From a virus, in the IMG/VR virus record IMGVR_UViG_3300046525_000039, positions 1 to 49,027 of that record: 49,027 nt of DNA. The stretch is one strand, 5' to 3'. This document shows, in pieces, positions 16,003-22,364 of the stretch. Positions within the stretch are counted from its first letter, which is position 1. Each line of letters opens with the position of its first letter. The position numbers were made by a program, and so were the translations under genes. A model generated the notes under the pieces. The model ran no database searches, had not been told where the DNA came from, and saw only the letters and a list, made by a program, of their open reading frames with translations.

Positions 16003-16313
16003 GACTGCGCACCGGTGGCGCGGGCATAACGAATGTCCCAACCCTTGCCGCACAGCCAATAGCCGCAACCTTGGAGAGAATTGTCATCCTCGCTCGTGAG
16101 GTGGCCGAAAGCCGCATATCCTTTGTCCCGCAGGCTGCGGTGGATTTTGTTGACCTTGCGCGGAGTCCAACCGGCATCCGGCTGATCGTGGTTCAGGTCA
16201 GCAGAAATCTGCGCAGCGCTATATGCAAGATCGCCGCTCATCTGCATGATGACGGACAATTCCTCAGCGGTGACGTCCGCCGCGATATCGCCCTGCTTCA
16301 ACTCGGTGGACAT
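15999..16313 (-). CDS. Hypothetical protein, possible winged-helix
   Basis: A clear GAGGAGG precedes ATG 16313. The 104-residue product has a segment WTPRKVNKIHRSLRDKGYA followed by FGHLTSEDDN, which reads like the recognition helix and wing of a winged-helix domain, and a final strand-rich end. It may bind DNA as an early regulator; the call is tentative. Confidence 0.65.
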   Translation of the reverse strand: MSTELKQGDIAADVTAEELSVIMQMSGDLAYSAAQISADLNHDQPDAGWTPRKVNKIHRSLRDKGYAAFGHLTSEDDNSLQGCGYWLCGKGWDIRYARATGAQS

Positions 16314-16375
16314 AAATCCTCCTCACAAAACTAAACTGAGCCGCGCGGCGGATCGAAACCCGCCGTCTGGGCAGG

Positions 16376-16579
16376 TTAGGCGGTGGTAGTGATCCGCTCG
16401 GGCGAGCAATTCGCCCAGATGCGCTTCTTGAGTTCGGCATGATCTTCGCCGGTGCGCTCGGCTTCCGCCTGCGTGAGGAGGTCGAAAGACTGACTCCCCA
16501 ATCCGATGAGGTAGGCCAATCGACCGTCGTACTGGACCTGCCGAAGCAGGTGCAGGACAGCTTTCTCCGCTGCGCTCAT
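16376..16579 (-). CDS. Hypothetical protein (67 aa)
   Basis: The start overlaps the stop of copy B by 4 bases, making it the second gene after PL. The product is helical (EKAVLHLLRQVQYDGRLAYL). Function is unknown. A 62-base gap follows before the next gene, with a GCC/GGC-rich weak hairpin. Confidence 0.62.
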   Translation of the reverse strand: MSAAEKAVLHLLRQVQYDGRLAYLIGLGSQSFDLLTQAEAERTGEDHAELKKRIWANCSPERITTTA

Positions 16580-16836
16580 GCCGCGTGATCCAGCTTCATG
16601 ATCTCACCGGTCGAATAGCGGTGAACCGTCTTGAAGCGGAAGCCAGCCCGCTCCAGTTCATGTCGGGTGGCATGGCCCAGACCCTTTACGGCGCTGCCGC
16701 GGATCTTGAAGCGCGTCTGAAACTGTTCGCGACCGGTGAAGCTGTTGCGCTCCAGCAGATAGGTCAGTTCACCACCATTCGACAGCAGATCAAGGGCCTG
16801 CTGAGCGCGGTTGGAAAGCTTCGGCTGATTTTCCAT
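16576..16836 (-). CDS. Conserved phage protein, copy B of a duplicated gene (first gene after PL)
   Basis: The 86-residue product is almost identical to the protein at 2175-2441, while the DNA shows many silent changes, so both copies appear to be under strong protein-level selection. GAGGGA stands 6 bases before ATG 16836; a TTG two codons earlier is less likely. It is the first gene of the leftward early transcript, with a leader of about 70 bases after the proposed PL start. Position alone would fit an early regulator, but the sequence has no domain I recognise. Confidence 0.8.
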   Translation of the reverse strand: MENQPKLSNRAQQALDLLSNGGELTYLLERNSFTGREQFQTRFKIRGSAVKGLGHATRHELERAGFRFKTVHRYSTGEIMKLDHAA

Positions 16837-16906
16837 CTTCAATCCCTCATCATGCGGAGCGGGTGGCTCCTGATGCCGGGTCTGCGCTGGAGGCTCACCG
16901 GCTGAT

Positions 16907-16942
16907 GGGGCTATGTTTGCGCCTTGCTAACTTCTTCGTCAA
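16907..16942 (-). promoter_or_regulatory. Leftward early promoter PL
   Basis: On the minus strand, TTGACG (16942-16937), a 17-base spacer and CAAACA (16919-16914) resemble -35 and -10 elements, with a start near 16907. The -10 and spacer are covered by operator 16915-16931, so repressor binding would block polymerase. The -10 is a weak match, so its exact place is uncertain. Confidence 0.6.
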
Positions 16943-16966
16943 GGAAAATGTTTGCGTTGTGCTAAC
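16915..16966. promoter_or_regulatory. OL: two 17-bp repressor operators
   Basis: GTTTGC-N5-GCTAAC occurs at 16915-16931 and again at 16950-16966, 35 bases apart. The half-sites form an imperfect palindrome (GTTTGC against GTTAGC). The same 17-bp element occurs twice at OR, also 35 bases apart, so these are the paired operators of the lysogeny switch. Confidence 0.85.
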
Positions 16967-16983
16967 TTTGTGCAGCAGGCACG

Positions 16984-17015
16984 AAAAACCCCGCCGCGAC
17001 GGATCGGGCGGGGTT
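16984..17015 (-). terminator. Rho-independent terminator after the P63C gene
   Basis: On the minus strand a 9-bp stem (AACCCCGCC with GGCGGGGTT) is followed by a run of five T. It lies 18 bases after the P63C stop and separates the immunity transcript from PL. Confidence 0.88.
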
Positions 17016-17032
17016 GGGGTGGGCGTTAGCGG

Positions 17033-18016
17033 TTAGGCGGCAGGAAGCGCGGGCGGCGCCAGTGTGGCGATAGCTAACTGAGCTACCGATGGCGGCAACT
17101 CACCCTTCTTCACCTTCGTGGCGAGATAACCGCTGAACTTTCCACCTTCCAGGTACTCGTCTTGCAACCAGTTGCGAAAGACGCCCAGCGCATCGACGGG
17201 GTAACACCAAGATTCTTGGGGATTGGACTTCGCCTGCGGATGGCTGTCGGGATAGTGATGAGGATATTTGGCGCGATCGGAGTATTTGACCGAAAGCTCT
17301 TTCGCTTCCCAATGCTTTGACCAGTGGCTTCCGATCGATATATCGACAATGAACTTTTCACCAATCTCCGCACCAGCCTGTATCAGCTCGTAGATTATGG
17401 TGTTGGCTTCGTTGAACACATGGAAATAGCCTTTAGGCGCTGACTGAAAATTAAGCGCTATGCGTTCATGCCACTTAACAAAACGGTCTGCGCCCGTTGG
17501 GTCGTATCCAACTTGACTATAGATCATCTCGCGCAGCTTCGATCCTGCGAGAAGACGAAAATTGTCTCTGGCTTCGGGCTGGCAGTTCGATCCCGCGTCG
17601 AACGCGTAATACTCAAGCACAGATAGGCACACCTCTGCCGGATAGCAGTAGTGAGTTCGCCCACCGTGGGTTATCTCGATATGCGCTGCGGCAGCATAAT
17701 AGCCAGCCTTTGCAAGCGTTCCCTTGATGGACTTTATGCGAGGCTTTTCATCCTCTTCGTTCCACTGGGAACTTATCGTGCCGATATGGGCGTTTTTAAC
17801 GCCGCACAAGGCCGCGAGTCCGCGCTGATTAAGATATGGCGTCCCATCGGACAGCACGCCCATCCCGATCTCGCCAATGTCAGCATTTTTCTCGATGCCA
17901 AGGCCTAGTACGCCCTGAGGATTACTGATTTCCTCTGACGCCGTTTTTGACGCCAACACCTTGATTTTTCTAGCGTTTAGACTGATTTCCTTTGACGGTT
18001 TACGCGGCGAACTCAT
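17033..18016 (-). CDS. P63C-domain protein in the rex-like position
   Basis: The 327-residue protein has an N-terminal part with YLNQRGLAALCGVKNAHIG, a middle section, and a C-terminal P63C domain recognisable from GYFHVFNEANTIIYELIQAG, then IGSHWSKHWE, the KYPHHYPDSHPQAKSNPQES motif and a Trp/Tyr-rich end. P63C (named for a phage P1 relative) is widespread in prophages, with no established activity. The gene lies between OL and OR, downstream of cI, like rexAB in lambda, so expression in the lysogen is plausible. Its SD (GGAG, 10 bases before ATG) lies in a stem-loop, and a leader ORF overlaps its start. It has its own terminators on both sides. Confidence 0.87.
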   Translation of the reverse strand: MSSPRKPSKEISLNARKIKVLASKTASEEISNPQGVLGLGIEKNADIGEIGMGVLSDGTPYLNQRGLAALCGVKNAHIGTISSQWNEEDEKPRIKSIKGTLAKAGYYAAAAHIEITHGGRTHYCYPAEVCLSVLEYYAFDAGSNCQPEARDNFRLLAGSKLREMIYSQVGYDPTGADRFVKWHERIALNFQSAPKGYFHVFNEANTIIYELIQAGAEIGEKFIVDISIGSHWSKHWEAKELSVKYSDRAKYPHHYPDSHPQAKSNPQESWCYPVDALGVFRNWLQDEYLEGGKFSGYLATKVKKGELPPSVAQLAIATLAPPALPAA

Positions 18017-18095
18017 ATAAAGAAAACTCCAAGTAGCTTCGCTTGGAGGCCTTGACGACGGCGCTACAAAGGCACATACGCACGCATACAGACAT
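18000..18095 (-). CDS. Leader peptide (31 aa) overlapping the P63C start
   Basis: GGGAGG, a 7-base gap and ATG at 18095 open a 31-codon frame that passes through the stem-loop hiding the P63C ribosome site and stops 17 bases after the P63C start codon begins. The peptide begins MSVCVRMCLC. The arrangement is that of a regulatory upstream ORF: a translating ribosome would melt the hairpin and could couple translation. It has not been seen to be expressed; the call is inference. Confidence 0.5.
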   Translation of the reverse strand: MSVCVRMCLCSAVVKASKRSYLEFSLYEFAA

Positions 18096-18111
18096 TACTG
18101 AGCCTCCCAAG
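18027..18111 (-). promoter_or_regulatory. Competing stem-loops before P63C (translation attenuator)
   Basis: Three segments on the minus-strand RNA can pair alternatively. Segment 1 is CTTGGGAGGC (18111-18102), which contains the leader SD. Segment 2 is GCCTCCAAG (18050-18042). Segment 3 is CTTGGAG (18033-18027), which contains the P63C SD. Segments 2+3 form a 7-bp stem that hides the P63C SD; segments 1+2 form a 9-bp stem with one bulge that hides the leader SD instead. Confidence 0.6.
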
Positions 18112-18122
18112 CTTCAGTTGCG

Positions 18123-18161
18123 AAAACGCCGGCGGTGAACCTTCCAAGTTCCGCCGGCGTT
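18123..18161 (-). terminator. Terminator between the cI unit and P63C
   Basis: A perfect 11-bp inverted repeat (AACGCCGGCGG and CCGCCGGCGTT) is followed on the minus strand by TTTT. It would end the cI transcript before P63C. The plus-strand side has only a broken T-run (TTCTTGTT), so it is mainly a leftward terminator. Confidence 0.8.
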
Positions 18162-18199
18162 CTTGTTATAGTCCGTCTTAGGCTATTCTGGAATACCCT

Positions 18200-18339
18200 A
18201 TCGTTACGATACGGTTAACGATCCCGCACCCCACTTATCCCCAGTAAAATCCCGATAGGAAACACGACGAACCGTTTTCCTATTTCCTACACGCCCCGAC
18301 TCGCGATAGAACAAACGTAGAACAGAACGAGTCGAGGCG
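18200..18339. repeat. Three nested inverted repeats in the immunity region
   Basis: ATCGTTA (18200-18206) pairs with TAACGAT (18216-18222). ATAGGAAA (18255-18262) pairs with TTTCCTAT (18276-18283). CGCCCCGACTCG (18292-18303) pairs with CGAGTCGAGGCG (18328-18339), 11 of 12. The last loop contains GAAC-N7-GAAC, the form of an alphaproteobacterial LexA box. The stretch is less GC-rich than its surroundings. Confidence 0.6.
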
Positions 18340-18398
18340 TTGGTGATGACCATACTTGCTGAACCCGCATGTGACGTGGGATGTCGCACCTGCCTCAT
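18204..18398 (-). CDS. Possible small basic protein coupled to cI (64 aa)
   Basis: An ATG overlaps the cI stop (ATGA) and the frame stays open to 18204, just before the terminator. The product is basic (SVLRLFYRESGRVGNRK) with no family. The overlap favours translation, but the same DNA is full of inverted repeats, so the ORF may be fortuitous. It could equally be a structured untranslated tail of the cI message. Confidence 0.35.
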   Translation of the reverse strand: MRQVRHPTSHAGSASMVITNASTRSVLRLFYRESGRVGNRKTVRRVSYRDFTGDKWGAGSLTVS

Positions 18399-18856
18399 GG
18401 GTTGCGCGATTCTGCCCGCTCGCCTTTCTTGGTGGGAGCGCGAGATTGAACGGCTTTGCCGGGAACGGTCGGCTCGCCCTGGCTCGACCGAAATCCGCCG
18501 ACAGCTTTCAACTGCGTTAGCTGCGCATGAAGGCTTGACGCGACAACACGCTGATAGTCCTCGTTCGTTGCCCCAACCGGCAACTCGCGCATCGCGATCC
18601 CGACCATCTCCTCCAGTTCATCAGCACTAGGAAGCGGGACGCCTTCTTGAGCGCCGTCAATTAACTCGCCTGGCGACCGGCCAAGCGCTTTAGCAATGGC
18701 CGCCAGAGTTGACTGCCTCGGCCTGCGCTTGCCGCTCTCATACTGGCTGATCATGCCTTTCGATGATGGCGGATCCATAGCAGCAACGAGTTGTTCCATC
18801 GTCAATCCCGCCGCCAAACGGCAAGCTGCTATCTGATTCTTCCATCGCTCTGTCAT
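18395..18856 (-). CDS. CI-like repressor (XRE helix-turn-helix, no protease domain)
   Basis: I take ATG 18856 (MTERWKNQIAACRLAAGLTM), since the longer frame to 18997 would run through OR and the cro start. The 153-residue product has an XRE-type helix-turn-helix (residues 8-63: RLAAGLTMEQLVAAMD, then GMISQYESGKRRPRQSTL, IAKALGRSPGELI). The C-terminal half is helical and lacks the S24/LexA autoproteolysis motifs, so induction must work otherwise, for example by an antirepressor. It is divergent from the Cro-like gene across the OR operators. Confidence 0.85.
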   Translation of the reverse strand: MTERWKNQIAACRLAAGLTMEQLVAAMDPPSSKGMISQYESGKRRPRQSTLAAIAKALGRSPGELIDGAQEGVPLPSADELEEMVGIAMRELPVGATNEDYQRVVASSLHAQLTQLKAVGGFRSSQGEPTVPGKAVQSRAPTKKGERAESRNP

Positions 18857-18890
18857 GTTTTCGTTTTGACGGAAGCGCGAGGCAATTGCG

Positions 18891-18942
18891 TTATGCGCTG
18901 CGCTAACATTTGGCCTTGAATAAATGTTAGCACTGTGCAAAC
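18891..18942. promoter_or_regulatory. OR: two 17-bp operators between cI and cro
   Basis: TTATGC-N5-GCTAAC at 18891-18907 and GTTAGC-N5-GCAAAC at 18926-18942 match the OL element (the second in inverse orientation). Their spacing is 35 bases, the same as at OL. They lie between the divergent repressor genes, as expected for the switch. Confidence 0.85.
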
Positions 18943-18945
18943 TAT
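18916..18945 (+). promoter_or_regulatory. Rightward promoter PR
   Basis: TTGAAT (18916-18921) and AAACTA/AACTAT (18939-18945), 17-18 bases apart, resemble -35 and -10 elements. Operator 18926-18942 lies between and over them. The predicted start is at or next to 18951, the ATG of the Cro-like gene, so the message may be leaderless. Confidence 0.55.
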
Positions 18946-18950
18946 GCGGC

Positions 18951-19169
18951 ATGCAAGAGGCTCTCACCCCAACGTCACTGAGCAATGCCGCAGGCATTAG
19001 CGTCCCCTACGCCAGCCAAATCCTTGCGGGGAAGAGGCAACCATCGCGGGAAATCGCGCTGAGCATCTACAAGGCGACCGGTCGCAAGTTCGGTCATCTT
19101 TCGAGCCTCAGCGACCGTGACGTTAAGGCGCTGGCTCGCTTGGAAGCCAAGACGGCGGCGGCGGCATGA
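18951..19169 (+). CDS. Cro-like helix-turn-helix regulator
   Basis: The 72-residue product starts at ATG 18951 just beyond the operator; an in-frame start at 18924 would lie inside it. The HTH is SLSNAAGISVPYASQILAGK followed by QPSREIALSIYKATGRKFG. It is the first rightward gene opposite CI, so it is expected to repress cI and early promoters during lytic growth. No SD is visible before the ATG, consistent with leaderless translation. Confidence 0.82.
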   Translation: MQEALTPTSLSNAAGISVPYASQILAGKRQPSREIALSIYKATGRKFGHLSSLSDRDVKALARLEAKTAAAA

Positions 19170-19324
19170 CCCTCGCCCTCATCGCAAAAATCATCGGCGC
19201 GGGGTTTATCCTCGGCCACTCGATGTTCGCCAAGAGGCGCGCGGACGCCGGTGAGTTTGGTGACGCGATCGTTCATGCCATCACCGCGATTGGCTGGATG
19301 CTTGTTTCGGGGTTTGCGGCATGA
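19166..19324 (+). CDS. Small membrane protein (52 aa)
   Basis: ATG overlaps the Cro-like stop (ATGA) and the stop overlaps the next start (ATGA). The product has two hydrophobic segments (LALIAKIIGAGFILG and AIVHAITAIGWMLVSGF) around a charged loop. Function is unknown. Being second in the PR operon, it is made early. Confidence 0.6.
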   Translation: MTLALIAKIIGAGFILGHSMFAKRRADAGEFGDAIVHAITAIGWMLVSGFAA

Positions 19325-19671
19325 GCGCGCCAAACGACTTCCGAGCCAAGCTCATAAAGTTGATGCCGGGCTATGACTGGACCGTCCACAAAGCGGCAAA
19401 GGGCGCGACCAAGCTCGTCGCCACGGGCATCCAAAGCAGCGGCTTCAACCGGCTCTCCACGCTGGAGGTCACTTGGACTGCGCGCGAGAACGGCGACTGG
19501 TTTACCGCTCGATCGGCTGGCTTCGGCAAGCGCGCGCCGTGGCTGCTCGATAATGGGGATACCACCCTCGCTCGCGCTCTTCGTGGTTTGCAGGACCGCT
19601 ACAGGCAGACCGCCGCGACTTATGCCGGTCATGAGCGCGCGCTCCAAAATGGGCGGGAGGTGGCGCAGTGA
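19321..19671 (+). CDS. Hypothetical early protein (116 aa)
   Basis: The product contains MPGYDWTVHKAAKGATKLVA and a beta-rich middle (TLEVTWTARENGDWFTAR) and ends in a helix. This pattern recurs in phage early regions without known function. The gene overlaps both neighbours by 4 bases. Confidence 0.66.
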   Translation: MSAPNDFRAKLIKLMPGYDWTVHKAAKGATKLVATGIQSSGFNRLSTLEVTWTARENGDWFTARSAGFGKRAPWLLDNGDTTLARALRGLQDRYRQTAATYAGHERALQNGREVAQ

Positions 19672-19913
19672 CCTCCCCCCTCACCGAATTGCAGGCGCTT
19701 GGTCAGGCGTTTGATGGTGGCTGGCGGGATTGCCGCATAGGCTCCTGCCATCGCCATCAGGAGTGCATGTACGTGCGCTGTCGGGTTGCGGCTCCCGCCG
19801 ACGACGTCGACGCCTGCGCAACCTGCGGCGAAATCGTCTGCAATCATTCCGACGCTGACTATCAGGGCTGGAGTGATTGTGCGGCTGGGCTTGCTCCGGT
19901 GGAGGGCGAGTAG
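19668..19913 (+). CDS. Cysteine-rich small protein (81 aa)
   Basis: GTG start in a GTGA overlap. Eight cysteines and three histidines (DCRIGSCHRHQECMYVRC, then ACATCGEIVC) suggest one or two zinc sites. It stands directly before the C5 methyltransferase, separated by no bases. Function is unknown. Confidence 0.63.
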   Translation: MTSPLTELQALGQAFDGGWRDCRIGSCHRHQECMYVRCRVAAPADDVDACATCGEIVCNHSDADYQGWSDCAAGLAPVEGE

Positions 19914-20663
19914 GTGGAGAAGCTGCGCGTACTCGATCTTTTCAGCGGCATCGGAGGGTTCAGCCTTGGGCTTGAACGCACTGGCGGCTTTCAGACGGTC
20001 GCCTTCTGCGAGATCGAAGAATTCCCGCGCCGTGTGCTGGCGAAGCACTGGCCCGATGTCCCCTGCTATGATGATGTTAGGACGCTGACCTGTGACCGAC
20101 TTGCTGCCGATGGAATTGCCGTCGATGCCATCTGTGGCGGATTCCCCTGCCAGGATCTTTCGGCGAGCGGTTCCGGCCTTGGCCTTGAAGGAGAACGAAG
20201 CGGACTGTGGTGGGAATTTTTCCGCCTCATTTGCGAGCTTAGACCGCAATGGGTTGCGCTGGAAAACAGCCCAGAGCTGTTGGATGGATGGCTCGGCCAC
20301 ATTCTCGGAGCGCTGGCCTCGATCGGGTACGATGCGGAGTGGGACTGCATTCCAGCGTTCGCCGTTGGTGCCCCTCACCGACGTGACCGGACATGGCTTG
20401 TTGCCTACCCCAATGGCGTCGGACAACCGGGACCGGGGGGACTTGACCTCGCCGTGCATCCAGCGCCGCTTTCGTTTGGGGAAGCAAACGCACTTGTCGC
20501 ATCGGTTCAAAGGAATGCCGTGCCCTTCGTGTGTGGAAGGCATGATGGGGTTCCCGCTAGGCTGGCTAAAGATCAGCTCCACGCCCTCGGAAACGCGGTA
20601 GTCCCGCAGATCCCGGAGCTGATCGGCCGCGCCATCCTCAAAAGCATGGCGGAGGCGGCCTAG
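19914..20663 (+). CDS. DNA (cytosine-5) methyltransferase
   Basis: The 249-residue enzyme transfers methyl groups from SAM to cytosine in phage DNA, probably to evade restriction. Motif I is DLFSGIGGFSLG (8-19), motif IV is GGFPCQDLS with the catalytic Cys79, motif VI is ENS (117-119), motif VIII is RRDRTWLV (156-163), and motif X is ALGNAVVPQIPELIG near the end. It is short: the target-recognition stretch between motifs VIII and IX is only about 50 residues. GTG start with GGAGGG upstream. A second conserved-looking ORF (20125-20601) lies inside it in another frame. Confidence 0.93.
   Translation: MEKLRVLDLFSGIGGFSLGLERTGGFQTVAFCEIEEFPRRVLAKHWPDVPCYDDVRTLTCDRLAADGIAVDAICGGFPCQDLSASGSGLGLEGERSGLWWEFFRLICELRPQWVALENSPELLDGWLGHILGALASIGYDAEWDCIPAFAVGAPHRRDRTWLVAYPNGVGQPGPGGLDLAVHPAPLSFGEANALVASVQRNAVPFVCGRHDGVPARLAKDQLHALGNAVVPQIPELIGRAILKSMAEAA
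20125..20601 (+). CDS. ORF fully inside the C5-methyltransferase gene, +1 frame
   Basis: The 158-codon frame starts at ATG 20125 (MPSVADSPARIF; also open from 20092) and overlaps the catalytic-to-C-terminal part of the methyltransferase. Its product has patterns I associate with stand-alone phage proteins: ERWPRSGTMRSGTAF, SPLVPLTDVTGHGLLPTPMA and MMGFPLGW. From memory such proteins often accompany C5 methyltransferases. It may be a real overprinted gene, or those database proteins may themselves be shadows. Evidence is pattern recall only. Confidence 0.35.
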   Translation: MPSVADSPARIFRRAVPALALKENEADCGGNFSASFASLDRNGLRWKTAQSCWMDGSATFSERWPRSGTMRSGTAFQRSPLVPLTDVTGHGLLPTPMASDNRDRGDLTSPCIQRRFRLGKQTHLSHRFKGMPCPSCVEGMMGFPLGWLKISSTPSETR

Positions 20664-20666
20664 CAC

Positions 20667-20855
20667 ATGCCTCACAGCCTCCCCAATCCACACACCCGCG
20701 CCACCCGCATCGGGAGCCATAGCTTCCCGTTCCTCGCGCAATTCATCCCCATAGCCGCCGCCCCTAGCGACGGTGACGGCGGGCGTCCTGCCAAGGTCGC
20801 AGGTGGTTCGCTCGCCACAGTTTCCGATCATCATCATGAGGTGTCAGGTAAATGA
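20667..20855 (+). CDS. Possible small protein (62 aa)
   Basis: The ORF fits between the methyltransferase stop and the next start (ATGA overlap at its end). The product is rich in His, Pro and Ala and has no recognisable motif or good SD. It fills the only gap in this stretch, so it may be translated, but an untranslated spacer is possible. Confidence 0.38.
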   Translation: MPHSLPNPHTRATRIGSHSFPFLAQFIPIAAAPSDGDGGRPAKVAGGSLATVSDHHHEVSGK

Positions 20856-21352
20856 CCCGCAACCCGCAAATCCACGGCAGACGGTCCAGCTTTTCCGCGA
20901 GTGTTGCACTTGCACAATTGGGCGACGACCTGACCGAGATAAAAAAACAGGACGGTTTGACGTGGAAAGACGTTGGCCGGGTGCTGGGCAAGAGCGAAGA
21001 TCGGGCCAGCAATTACGCAACTGCACTCGCCGAAATGCCGGTGTCGTCGTTCCTGCTCGGATGCCGCGAATGGAATGGCCGGTTCGCCAATGGGGTCCTG
21101 TCGCTGATCGGCATGAAGCTGGTCGAAATCAACGCTGATTCCACGACCGATGGCGAGAAACTTTGCCATATCCTCAAGCTGGCGCACCTCATCAGCGCGG
21201 CGATGACGGACCTCGAAACGCCGGGTGCGATCGATGATGGCGAGCTGCGCGAGATCGGGGCCGATGCGCTGGACGAGGCTACGCGGGCTATTGATGCGCT
21301 GCGGGCGCGGCTTGCTCGGTTGGATGGGCCTAAGCTGGCGGGGGTGGCATGA
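20852..21352 (+). CDS. Hypothetical protein with N-terminal HTH
   Basis: The 166-residue product contains a possible helix-turn-helix (ALAQLGDDLTEIKKQDGLTW then KDVGRVLGKSEDRASNY) and a helical C-terminal region (ELREIGADALDEATRAIDAL). A DNA-binding early role is likely; no named family. It lies between the two methyltransferase genes in one coupled run. Confidence 0.68.
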   Translation: MTRNPQIHGRRSSFSASVALAQLGDDLTEIKKQDGLTWKDVGRVLGKSEDRASNYATALAEMPVSSFLLGCREWNGRFANGVLSLIGMKLVEINADSTTDGEKLCHILKLAHLISAAMTDLETPGAIDDGELREIGADALDEATRAIDALRARLARLDGPKLAGVA

Positions 21353-22053
21353 CCTACCAGCGAAAGGAAATCATCGGCAACGCCACGCTGTATCTGGGGG
21401 ATGCGCGCGAGGTTACGCCAACCCTGACCGGGATAGATGCTGTCGTAACCGATCCGCCATACGAGTTCGTCCCCATGGGTGGCGGCATCGGCGGTAAGCG
21501 TCAGGTCTATAAGGATATCTATGCCGAAAAGCTGCATGAAGGATTCGATCCCGACATGCTGCTTGGCGTCGCGCCATCGCTAACTGTCTTCTGCGCCAAA
21601 GCTCAAATCCGTCGGATGATCGAATTTGCCGAAACCAACGGGTTTCGCTGGAACCTTACAACTTTCAATAAGACCAATCCGACCCCGCTATGTGGCGCGA
21701 ATTACCTGCCCGACACCGAGTACGCTTTTCACTTTTGGAAGGGTGTTCGCATCGGCGGCACCTACCACGACAAGAGCCGTTTCTGGGTGTCGAAGGCGTC
21801 GGGCGATAGCAAGATTCATCCCACGGTGAAGCCGGTCGACCTGATGATCAAGCTGGTCCGCTGCGCAAGTGACTTGCCTGATCCACTCATATTGGACTGC
21901 TTCATGGGCAGCGGCACTACCGGCATTGCCTGCCACCGCGAGGGCAAGCGGTTTGTGGGGATCGAGGCGAACCCGGCGCATTTCGATACAGCCTGCCGCC
22001 GCATCGAGGATGCCCAACGCCAAGGGGACATGTTCGCGGAGGCCGCCGCATGA
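21349..22053 (+). CDS. DNA N4/N6 methyltransferase (DPPY type)
   Basis: The 234-residue enzyme is an N6-adenine or N4-cytosine methylase of the class in which the catalytic motif comes first: TDPPYEF (residues 34-40), then HPTVKPVDLM (157-166) and the SAM-binding ILDCFMGSGTTGIA (181-194). It would modify phage DNA together with the C5 enzyme 700 bases upstream. DPPY is more typical of adenine methylation. No restriction partner is present. ATGA overlaps at both ends. Confidence 0.93.
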   Translation: MTYQRKEIIGNATLYLGDAREVTPTLTGIDAVVTDPPYEFVPMGGGIGGKRQVYKDIYAEKLHEGFDPDMLLGVAPSLTVFCAKAQIRRMIEFAETNGFRWNLTTFNKTNPTPLCGANYLPDTEYAFHFWKGVRIGGTYHDKSRFWVSKASGDSKIHPTVKPVDLMIKLVRCASDLPDPLILDCFMGSGTTGIACHREGKRFVGIEANPAHFDTACRRIEDAQRQGDMFAEAAA

Positions 22054-22190
22054 AGCCCCTCACCACAGAGCAGGCCATGGCCGAAGCGGGGCGGAAGGCG
22101 AGGCGGGATAGTCCGCCGCAATACAACCGCCTGAGAGATCGTGCAGGACATGCGCTGGCTGACAAGGCTGTGCGGGAGAGCGGGAAGTGA
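22050..22190 (+). CDS. Small basic protein (46 aa)
   Basis: ATG overlaps the methyltransferase stop and TGATG joins it to the next gene. The product is highly charged (EAGRKARRDSPPQYNRLRD), possibly DNA-associated. No family is recognised. Confidence 0.58.
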   Translation: MKPLTTEQAMAEAGRKARRDSPPQYNRLRDRAGHALADKAVRESGK

Positions 22191-22363
22191 TGCGCTCATT
22201 CCTCGCCCGCTGGCTGATGCCTGCCGAGCCGTCGAACCCGGCCCGCGATCTGGCGCTGATCCAGCATCAACAGAACCGTGACGCGGTGAAGGCCAAGGCG
22301 CGACTGATGCGCGAACAGCTTGGCCTGCCGCCCCTCTCCATTCTCAACCACGAAGGAAACTGA
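22190..22363 (+). CDS. Small helical protein (57 aa)
   Basis: ATG shares a base with the previous stop (TGATG). The product begins hydrophobic (MRSFLARWLM) and continues as a charged helix (DLALIQHQQNRDAVKAKARL). Function is unknown. It ends one base before the HNH endonuclease start codon. Confidence 0.55.
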   Translation: MRSFLARWLMPAEPSNPARDLALIQHQQNRDAVKAKARLMREQLGLPPLSILNHEGN

Positions 22364-22364
22364 A

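Noticed and set aside
18309-18323. GAAC-N7-GAAC as a LexA (SOS) box controlling prophage induction
   Set aside because: The form matches the alphaproteobacterial LexA box, but eight fixed bases are expected about once or twice by chance in this window, it lies inside a possible ORF, and a terminator separates it from the next gene. Kept only as a note.
19629-20837. 402-codon ORF on the minus strand
   Set aside because: It is antisense to the cysteine-rich protein and the C5 methyltransferase, whose motifs are unmistakable. Long antisense frames are common in high-GC DNA.
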